This document shows positions 1 through 5,241 of a stretch of 5,241 nucleotides of DNA, in pieces. Each line of letters starts with the position of its first letter. Positions within the stretch are counted from its first letter, which is position 1. Made by a program: the position numbers and the translations under genes. Under the pieces are notes generated by a model, which saw only the letters and a program-made list of their open reading frames with translations, was not told where the DNA came from and made no database searches. This DNA comes from Solirubrobacteraceae bacterium (GTDB lineage: Bacteria; Actinomycetota; Thermoleophilia; Solirubrobacterales; Solirubrobacteraceae): positions 1 through 5,241 of the forward strand of contig JASLHP010000427.1 in the NCBI GenBank assembly GCA_030149625.1, given 5' to 3'.

Positions 1-762
<762 letters not shown>

Positions 763-766
<4 letters not shown>

Positions 767-1443
767 GCCGGCTGCCCGACCGTCGCGGGCTCGACACACG
801 GTCGCTCGAGCGCCTGAAAGAACGCACGCAGTCGCCGCGGATCCTTGTGCCCGGGCGCCGCCTCCGTGCCGCTGGCGCTGTCCACCGCGAACGGCAGCAC
901 CACGTCCACCGCGCCGGCGACGTTCGCGTCGGTGAGCCCGCCGCTCAGGATCAGCGGAACCCGCGAGCGCCGCTCCCGCACGAGCCCCCAATCGAACGTC
1001 TCGCCCGTGCCGCCGCGCATCCCCTGGCGCTCTGTGGCCTTCGCGCGCGCATCGAGCAGGTGAAAGTCGCTGTGGAAGCGCTCGAGGTCGCGCACGTCGC
1101 CCGACCCCGACACCTGTGCGGCCTTGACGATGCGCGCCCCCGTGCGGCGAGCGACCTCGGCACAGAACGACGGGCCCTCGTCGCCGTGCAACTGCACGAG
1201 GCTCAGCCCCAGCTGCTCGCTGTCGCGCACGATCCGCTCCAGCGGCGCGTTTACGAACACGCCGCACAGCTCCACGCGACGGCGCAGACGCGCCGCGATC
1301 TCCTGTGCCGCGAGCGGCGAGCACTGGCGGGGAGAGCCCTCGTAGAAGATCATGCCGAGCGCCCACGCGCCCAGCTCGACGGCCAACTCGGCGTCGGGCA
1401 GGTTCGTGATGCCACAGATCTTCACGCGGGGGACGTCTGACAT
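763..1443 (-). CDS. trpF: Phosphoribosylanthranilate isomerase
   Basis: Isomerises phosphoribosylanthranilate to CdRP, between the TrpD and TrpC steps, using a (beta/alpha)8 barrel in the cytoplasm. The 226-residue product carries VKICGIT at 7-13 (C10 is the catalytic cysteine), SPR at 37-39, LVQLHGDE at 82-89, GGTGETFDW at 144-152 (D151 is the catalytic aspartate), SGGL at 167-170, and the phosphate-binding end VDSASGTE...PGHKD at 188-201. The ATG at 1443 is preferred because TrpF proteins usually begin only a few residues before KICG and a weak GGTGA lies just upstream. An in-frame GTG at 1452 would add three residues and cannot be excluded. The gene is 38 bp downstream of the protease stop, and its own TGA overlaps the trpB GTG, so trpF and trpB are probably translated as a coupled pair. 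The tail after the phosphate site (about 25 residues) is slightly long for the family and looks dispensable. Confidence 0.96.
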
Positions 1444-1481
1444 GTCACCCACGGTATAGCGCGGGGCGTCCGTCGCGGCGC

Positions 1482-2702
1482 TCAGCCTTCGGGTGTGTTC
1501 GGGTTTTCGACCGAGTTCGGGCGCTGACCGAGCGTGGCGGTGACCGTCTTGTGTTCGTAGCCGCCTTTGCCGTTGGCACGGAGCAGTTCGATCGGGACCT
1601 TGTCTCCCGGTTTCTTTTCCTCGATGTCGTTGGCGAGATCTTCAGAGCTGGCCACCGGTTTGCCGTCGACCTTGACGATGACGTCGCCACCCACCGCGAC
1701 CTGCCCGTCTTCGGTCGTCGTGCTCACCGAGCCGCCTTTGATGCCAGCCTTTTCGGCAGCCGTCCCCTTCTCGACGTTCTGCACGAGCGCCCCCGCCTTG
1801 ACCGGCAGGTTGAGTGCCGAGAGCGACCCGTCGATCGTCAGCGAGGTCAGGCCCAGGTAGGCGCCGCGCACCGTCCCGCCTTTCTCGAGCTCGGCGATCT
1901 CGGACTTCGCCGTGTTGATCGGGATCGAGAAGCCGATGCCGACGCTGCCGTCGCCGCTGCCGCCCGTCTCGATCTGCGAGTTGATGCCGATCACTTCGCC
2001 CTCGACGTTGAGCAGCGGGCCACCCGAGTTGCCGGGGTTGATCGGCGCGTCCGTCTGCAGGACGTTGTCGATCGTGAAGCCGTTGGGGGCCGTTATCTGA
2101 CGCTGCAGCGCCGAGATCACACCTGTCGTGAGCGTCCGTTCGAGGTCGAACGGGTTGCCGATCGCGTACACGGGGTCGCCGACCTGTACCGCGCTGGAAT
2201 CGCCCAGGCGCAGCGGGTGCAACGTCAGCCCATCGGTCGATATGTGCAGGATCGCAAGGTCATTGGAGGGGTCCTTGCCGACGACCTGTGCTTCCACGGA
2301 CTGGCCTTTTTCGAAGCTGACCGTGACCTTCACGGCGTTCTCGACGACGTGGTAGTTCGTCAGGATCGTGCCGTTGGCGTCGATCACGATGCCAGACCCC
2401 GTCGCCGTTCCCTGTCGCTCGCTCTGTTCGCCGAACAGGTTGAACGGCGAGGATTCGGATTTCTGCACCACCGTCGAGGTCACGAACGCCACACCGGGAG
2501 CGTCGCGCACATAAGCTTCGTGCGGGGTGAGCCCGCTGCTGCGCTGCGACGCGTTCGACGGCGCCGCCGGCGCCGCGGATTCGACAGTCGTGACAACCGT
2601 CTTCGTGCTTCCGCCGAGGTCCCCGGCCGCGGCGACCACGGCCACGACCACGCCGCCGCCCACGAGGGCGGACACGAACGGGATTACGAACATGCGTTTC
2701 AT
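1482..2702 (-). CDS. Membrane-anchored HtrA/DegP-type (S1C) serine protease with one PDZ domain
   Basis: Trypsin-fold envelope protease, probably for quality control or regulated cleavage of exported proteins. Domains over 406 residues: a short Lys/Arg start and hydrophobic segment at about 4-26 (signal anchor or uncleaved signal), a low-complexity Ala/Ser/Thr linker to about 60, a protease domain at about 65-275, and one PDZ domain at about 280-392. The catalytic triad is intact: H118 in TNYHVV, D148 in SNDLAIL, S226 in GNSGGPLL. The QTDAPINPGNSGGP block is typical of the DegP/HtrA group. The PDZ has a loop of roughly 17 residues between AGIKGG and GGDVIVKVDGKPV. The start is ATG 2702; another in-frame ATG lies at 2693, and neither has a good Shine-Dalgarno. 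The gene sits between trpC and trpF in the same direction, an unexpected place for an envelope protease. By eye its GC is lower than in the flanking genes, and it has about 19 Lys against 3-4 in each of TrpD, TrpC and TrpF. The exact subfamily (DegP, DegQ, PepD-like) and the substrate cannot be told. Confidence 0.93.
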   Translation of the reverse strand: MKRMFVIPFVSALVGGGVVVAVVAAAGDLGGSTKTVVTTVESAAPAAPSNASQRSSGLTPHEAYVRDAPGVAFVTSTVVQKSESSPFNLFGEQSERQGTATGSGIVIDANGTILTNYHVVENAVKVTVSFEKGQSVEAQVVGKDPSNDLAILHISTDGLTLHPLRLGDSSAVQVGDPVYAIGNPFDLERTLTTGVISALQRQITAPNGFTIDNVLQTDAPINPGNSGGPLLNVEGEVIGINSQIETGGSGDGSVGIGFSIPINTAKSEIAELEKGGTVRGAYLGLTSLTIDGSLSALNLPVKAGALVQNVEKGTAAEKAGIKGGSVSTTTEDGQVAVGGDVIVKVDGKPVASSEDLANDIEEKKPGDKVPIELLRANGKGGYEHKTVTATLGQRPNSVENPNTPEG

Positions 2703-2735
2703 TGCGAATGAGGATGCACTGCGGCGATCAACGCC

Positions 2736-2764
2736 ATCTAAAGCTTTGCGCGGGACCGGCTAAA
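2736..2764 (-). promoter_or_regulatory. Possible internal promoter before the protease gene (weak)
   Basis: In an otherwise very GC-rich region, 2734-2770 is a small AT-richer island. On the minus strand it contains TTTAGC (2764-2759) and TTAGAT (2741-2736) separated by 17 bp. Each hexamer matches only three of six positions of the standard -35 and -10 consensus. A start point about 7 bp downstream would give a leader of roughly 25 nt before ATG 2702. The same bases can be seen as two CTAAA direct repeats (2738-2742 and 2760-2764) 22 bp apart, about two helical turns, so a regulator site is an alternative. The argument rests on position and composition more than on motif quality. Confidence 0.25.
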
Positions 2765-2793
2765 TCATCTCAGGCCCGCACGTCGCGACGCGC

Positions 2794-2871
2794 GCACGTC
2801 GGCGCGGCACGTCGGCGCGGCACCTCGGCGCGGCACCTCGGCGCGGCACGTCGGCGCGGCACCGCGGCGCG
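2794..2871. repeat. Tandem array, six 13-bp units
   Basis: Six consecutive 13-bp units with plus-strand consensus GCAC(G/C)TCGGCGCG begin at 2794, 2807, 2820, 2833, 2846 and 2859. Units 1, 2 and 5 are GCACGTCGGCGCG, units 3 and 4 are GCACCTCGGCGCG, and unit 6 is GCACCGCGGCGCG. A partial unit GCACCTC follows at 2872-2878, and a degenerate copy starting GCACGTCGCGACG precedes at 2778. The array lies in the noncoding interval between trpC and the protease gene. A 13-bp period does not keep a reading frame, so it is not a protein repeat. Transcribed leftward it would give a G/C-rich RNA that may be structured, but no U-run follows, so I do not call it a terminator. Confidence 0.9.
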
Positions 2872-2876
2872 GCACC

Positions 2877-2938
2877 TCAAGACGCCCGCCCGTCAAGGCG
2901 CCCCCCTCAAGGCGCCCGCACGTCAAGGCGCCCGCACG
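2877..2938. repeat. Tandem array, four ~16-bp units overlapping the 3' end of trpC
   Basis: Four units with plus-strand consensus TCAAGGCGCCCGCACG lie at 2877-2892 (two mismatches: TCAAGACGCCCGCCCG), 2893-2906 (14 bp, shortened and C-rich), 2907-2922 and 2923-2938. The last two are identical over 16 bp. The unit at 2923-2938 is coding: its TCA is the trpC stop codon (TGA on the minus strand) and the rest encodes the final residues before it. The other three units lie beyond the stop. Each unit carries GGCGCC or its variant, a small perfect palindrome. The array looks like local duplication of the trpC 3' end into the intergenic space. Confidence 0.88.
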
Positions 2939-3744
2939 TCGGTAGCGGTCGGCTGCGCGATCAGCGCTCCGAGGGCGGCCGCGGGGTCCGCCGCGCGCAT
3001 CAGCGACTCGCCTACCAGCACCGCCTCGACACCGAGCTCGCGCAACCGCGACAGCTGCCGCGGGTACCCGATGCCCGACTCTGAGACGACCGTCACCCCG
3101 CTTGGAACGCCGCCCATCAGCGCCTCGGTGCGCCCCACGTCGACGCCGAAATCGCGCAGGTCGCGGTTGTTGATCCCGACGATCTCAGCGCCGATCGCCA
3201 GCGCTACGCGCAGCTCCTCGATGTCGTGCACCTCGACGAGCACGTCGAGATCGAGCGCGCGCGCCTGCTCATGGAGCGCCGCGAGCTCGTGCGCCTCGAG
3301 CGCGGCGACGATCAGCAGCACCGCGTCCGCGCCCGCCGTCACAGCCTCGTACAGCTGATAGCGATCGACGATGAAGTCCTTGCGCAGCAGCGGCAGCCCG
3401 CAGGCCGACCGCGCCGCGCGCAGATCCTCGAGCGCGCCTTCGAAGTTGGGGCCCTCGGTCAGCACGGACACGGCGACCGCTCCGCCGAGCTCGTAGGCGC
3501 CCACGATCTCGGCCAGGTCCGGCTGCGCGCGCAGCTCACCAGCCGACGGCGAGCGGCGCTTGAACTCCGCGATCACACCGATGCCCTCACGGTCGAGCGC
3601 CTCCCGGAAGCCGCGTCTGCCGGTGGACACGCGCGCATCGACGAGCGAGGCGCCGTCGAGTGGCCGCTCGCGCTTGCGCCGCTCGAGCTGCTCGCGCGTC
3701 TGCTCGAGGATGCGCTCGAGCACCGTAGCCGCGCCGCGGCTCAT
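2923..3744 (-). CDS. trpC: Indole-3-glycerol phosphate synthase
   Basis: Closes the indole ring, converting CdRP to indole-3-glycerol phosphate with loss of CO2 and water; cytoplasmic (beta/alpha)8 barrel. All family blocks are present in 273 residues: VIAEFKRRSPSAG at 57-69 (E60 and K62), VSVLTEGPNFEG at 92-103, LPLLRKDFIVD at 117-127 (K122, the expected general acid), LVEVHD at 169-174 (E171), GINNRDLRDFGVD at 190-202 (N192), SESGI at 221-225 and VLVGESLMRA at 242-251. These correspond in order to the catalytic residues known from archaeal and bacterial IGPS. The ATG at 3744 overlaps the trpD TGA as ATGA. The C-terminal codons and stop lie inside a 16-bp tandem repeat. It is a stand-alone TrpC, not fused to TrpF. 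TrpC and TrpF are separated by the protease gene. Lysine is rare (three residues), as in TrpD. Confidence 0.97.
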   Translation of the reverse strand: MSRGAATVLERILEQTREQLERRKRERPLDGASLVDARVSTGRRGFREALDREGIGVIAEFKRRSPSAGELRAQPDLAEIVGAYELGGAVAVSVLTEGPNFEGALEDLRAARSACGLPLLRKDFIVDRYQLYEAVTAGADAVLLIVAALEAHELAALHEQARALDLDVLVEVHDIEELRVALAIGAEIVGINNRDLRDFGVDVGRTEALMGGVPSGVTVVSESGIGYPRQLSRLRELGVEAVLVGESLMRAADPAAALGALIAQPTATDVRAP

Positions 3745-4808
3745 CGCGCCGTCCTCTGAGGCGCATGCGCGTTGCTGGCGCGGACGTACGCCTCGAGTGC
3801 TCGCGCCGCGCCTCCGCCGGCGAGCGCGGCGCGCGCGGCATCCACCCCCTCGGCGATCGAGTCCACCCTGCCAGCCGCGTAGATCGCGGCGCCGGCGTTG
3901 ATCAGCGCGAGCGCCTCGCCCGCGGGCCGCGTGCCGCCCGCGTCGATGCCGCCGTCGAGAATCGCGCGCGTCACCCGCGCGTTCTCGGCGGGCGTGCCGC
4001 CCTCGGGACCGCGCGCGGAGTCCGAGGCCTCCGGCATGCCCACCTGCTGGGGCGCGATCACGTACTGCGCGATCTCATCCCCGTTGACCTCGACCACTTT
4101 CGTGGCGGCGCTCGCGGAGACCTCGTCGAGGCCGTCCTCGCCGCAGACCACCAGCGCGCGCTCGACGCCCAGCCTCGCGAGCGCGCCGGCCATCCTCGCC
4201 TGGAAGCCCGCGTCCGAGACGCCGATCAGCTGGCGTGAGGCGCCGGCGGGGTTCGTCAGCGGCCCGAGGAGGTTGAAGATCGTACGCACCGCCAACTCGT
4301 GCCGAACCGGGACTACGAAGCGTGTCGCCTGATGGTGTGCCGGCGCGAACATGAAGCCGAAGCCGGCCTCATCGATACAGGCGGCGACCGCCTCCGGGCC
4401 AAGGTCGATGCGCGCCCCCAGCGCCTCCAGGACGTCGGCCGATCCCGAGCGGCTCGTGGCTGAGCGATTACCGTGCTTCGCGACCGCGCAACCAGCTCCC
4501 GCCGCGATCAGCGCGGCTGTCGTGGAGACGTTGAAGCTGCTGCGCCCCCCACCCGTGCCGGCAGTGTCGAGCAGATCGGCGCGCCGGCTCGGAACACGCG
4601 CCGCCAGCATCCTCATCGTGCGCGCGAGCCCCGCCAGCTCCTCGACCGTCTCGCCCTTCGTGCGCAGCGCGATCAGGAATCCGGCGATCTGTATCTCCGA
4701 GACGTCGCCGTGCATGATCTCCGCGAGCACCTCAGCCGTCTGGTCCTCGCTCAGATCCGTTCGCGACGCGAGCGCGTCGATCGCGCGGGTCAGGATCGCG
4801 TTCGGCAT
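3741..4808 (-). CDS. trpD: Anthranilate phosphoribosyltransferase
   Basis: Transfers the phosphoribosyl group of PRPP to anthranilate, the second step of the pathway, in the cytoplasm. The 355-residue product has the small helical N-terminal domain (about 1-70) and then the PRPP-binding alpha/beta domain: DTAGTGGGRSSFNVST at 81-96, KHGNR at 111-115, SGSADVLEALG at 121-131, FAPAHH at 154-159, PVRHELAVRTIFNLLGPLTNP at 167-187 (R169 is the expected anthranilate contact), DGLDE at 225-229 (D228 and E229 are the metal ligands), and GGTPAENA at 270-277. Numbering is offset by five from the Sulfolobus enzyme throughout. The PRPP loop reads GTGGG rather than the usual GTGGD. The start is ATG 4808, which shares its A with the trpG TGA. 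The frame stays open 48 codons further upstream, but that stretch overlaps trpG and matches no TrpD sequence. The TGA overlaps the trpC ATG. Confidence 0.97.
   Translation of the reverse strand: MPNAILTRAIDALASRTDLSEDQTAEVLAEIMHGDVSEIQIAGFLIALRTKGETVEELAGLARTMRMLAARVPSRRADLLDTAGTGGGRSSFNVSTTAALIAAGAGCAVAKHGNRSATSRSGSADVLEALGARIDLGPEAVAACIDEAGFGFMFAPAHHQATRFVVPVRHELAVRTIFNLLGPLTNPAGASRQLIGVSDAGFQARMAGALARLGVERALVVCGEDGLDEVSASAATKVVEVNGDEIAQYVIAPQQVGMPEASDSARGPEGGTPAENARVTRAILDGGIDAGGTRPAGEALALINAGAAIYAAGRVDSIAEGVDAARAALAGGGAARALEAYVRASNAHAPQRTAR
3752..3757 (-). promoter_or_regulatory. Ribosome binding site of trpC
   Basis: AGAGGA on the minus strand lies 7 nt before the trpC ATG at 3744, inside the last codons of trpD. 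It is the best Shine-Dalgarno match in the window and supports this start. Together with the ATGA overlap it suggests both re-initiation and independent initiation at trpC. Confidence 0.55.
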
Positions 4809-5241
4809 CAGCTCTCGAGAAAGTTGGCGAGCAGCTCGCGGCCCTGCTCGGTGAGGACGGACTCGGGGTGGAACTGAACGCCCTCGGCGGGCAGCTCGCG
4901 GTGGCGCACGCCCATCACGACACCATCTCCACGCGCGGTCTCTTCGAGGCACTCCGGCAAGTCTGCGTCGACCACGAGCGAGTGATAGCGCCCGACTGTC
5001 AGCGGCGAGGACAGTCCGCGAAAGATCGTGCGTCCGTCGTGCTCGATGCTCGTCGCCTTGCCGTGCACCGGGAGGTGCAGCTTCCAGCGGCCGCCGAACG
5101 CCTGCGCGAGGGACTGGTGGCCGAGACAGACGCCGAGCGTCGGGATGCCGTGCTCCGGAAAGCGCCGCACGAGCTCCAGGGAGATCCCGGCCTCGTTCGG
5201 CGTGCAGGGACCGGGCGAGACGACGCAGCGCTCGTAGCCGC
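4808..5241 (-). CDS. trpG: Anthranilate synthase component II (glutamine amidotransferase), partial (N-terminus outside window)
   Basis: Class I glutamine amidotransferase that supplies ammonia to TrpE for anthranilate formation. The visible 143 residues begin upstream of [11 protein letters not shown] (8-18), a hallmark of TrpG/PabA, and continue with GVCLGHQ at 36-42 (C38 is the nucleophile), [19 protein letters not shown] at 58-76, RYHSLVVD at 84-91, and [10 protein letters not shown] at 121-130 (H124 and E126 complete the triad). An internal GTG at 5170 is not the start, because the conserved SPGP block lies before it in the same open frame. About 50 residues should be missing at the right edge, judged from the usual ~190-residue length. 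The same fold serves PabA in folate synthesis, and some bacteria share one protein for both. The direct overlap with trpD (TGATG) favours TrpG. trpE is expected further right but cannot be seen. Confidence 0.94.
   Translation of the reverse strand, partial: GYERCVVSPGPCTPNEAGISLELVRRFPEHGIPTLGVCLGHQSLAQAFGGRWKLHLPVHGKATSIEHDGRTIFRGLSSPLTVGRYHSLVVDADLPECLEETARGDGVVMGVRHRELPAEGVQFHPESVLTEQGRELLANFLES

Noticed and set aside
847..1440. Plus-strand open frame of 197 codons opposite trpF
   Set aside because: Arg/His/Ala-rich antisense translation of a well-conserved trpF; no family features.
1444..1481. Terminator or promoter between the protease and trpF
   Set aside because: The 38-bp gap shows no good hairpin with a T-run and no promoter-like hexamers, so co-transcription is the simpler reading.
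1551..2711. Plus-strand open frame of 386 codons opposite the protease
   Set aside because: It is the mirror of a high-GC coding frame. The translation is Arg/Asp/Val-rich with no recognisable domain, while the minus strand encodes a protease with an intact triad and PDZ domain.
2699..2719. Tiny leader frame (GTG plus five codons) whose TGA overlaps the protease ATG
   Set aside because: No ribosome site precedes it, and a six-codon frame is expected by chance. It has no Trp codons, so it is not an attenuator peptide.
2794..2922. Intrinsic terminator after trpC
   Set aside because: The region is GC-rich and could fold, but no T-run follows on the minus strand, and I could not find a clear long inverted repeat.
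2794..2938. CRISPR array
   Set aside because: The 13- and 16-bp units are directly adjacent with no spacers, and no cas genes are nearby.
2702..3358. Plus-strand frame with a 13-residue periodic segment
   Set aside because: The periodicity is just the 13-bp DNA repeat read over three frames, and most of the frame lies antisense to trpC.
4809..4952. 48-codon N-terminal extension of trpD
   Set aside because: The extension overlaps trpG coding sequence in another frame, is Arg-rich and unlike TrpD. The ATG at 4808 overlapping the trpG stop is the normal start.

Overview
The window is a high-GC bacterial segment in which every supported gene reads leftward (minus strand). It holds most of a tryptophan biosynthesis operon. 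In transcription order (high to low coordinate) the genes are trpG (5' end outside the window), trpD, trpC, a membrane-anchored HtrA/DegP-type serine protease with a PDZ domain, trpF, and trpB (3' end outside the window). Base composition, protein style (Lys-poor, Arg/Ala-rich enzymes; the HTGSHK active-site block of TrpB also known from Streptomyces) and the single-PDZ protease suggest Actinomycetota, perhaps a Thermoleophilia/Solirubrobacterales-like lineage. That placement is inference, since no rRNA or other marker is present.

Layout: 5241-4808 is the glutamine amidotransferase subunit of anthranilate synthase. Its TGA shares one base with the ATG of trpD (4808-3741). The trpD TGA in turn overlaps the trpC ATG as ATGA (3744-2923). 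A 220-bp noncoding stretch follows (2922-2703). It carries an array of 16-bp repeats (which starts inside the trpC 3' end and includes its stop codon), an array of six 13-bp repeats, and a short AT-richer island that may hold a promoter. The protease gene (2702-1482) comes next, then a 38-bp gap, trpF (1443-763), and trpB (from 766), whose GTG overlaps the trpF TGA.

Together the trp enzymes cover anthranilate formation (TrpG part), phosphoribosyl transfer (TrpD), isomerisation (TrpF), indole-glycerol phosphate formation (TrpC) and the final indole-to-tryptophan step (TrpB). trpE and trpA are not visible and may lie just outside the two edges.

The main oddities are the envelope protease sitting between trpC and trpF with a visibly lower GC content and higher lysine content than its neighbours, the related tandem repeats in front of it, and two substitutions in conserved motifs (TrpD GTGGD to GTGGG; TrpB GPHPYP to GPAPYP). 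I see no mobile element, CRISPR array, tRNA, rRNA or convincing intrinsic terminator, and no clearly new multi-gene system.
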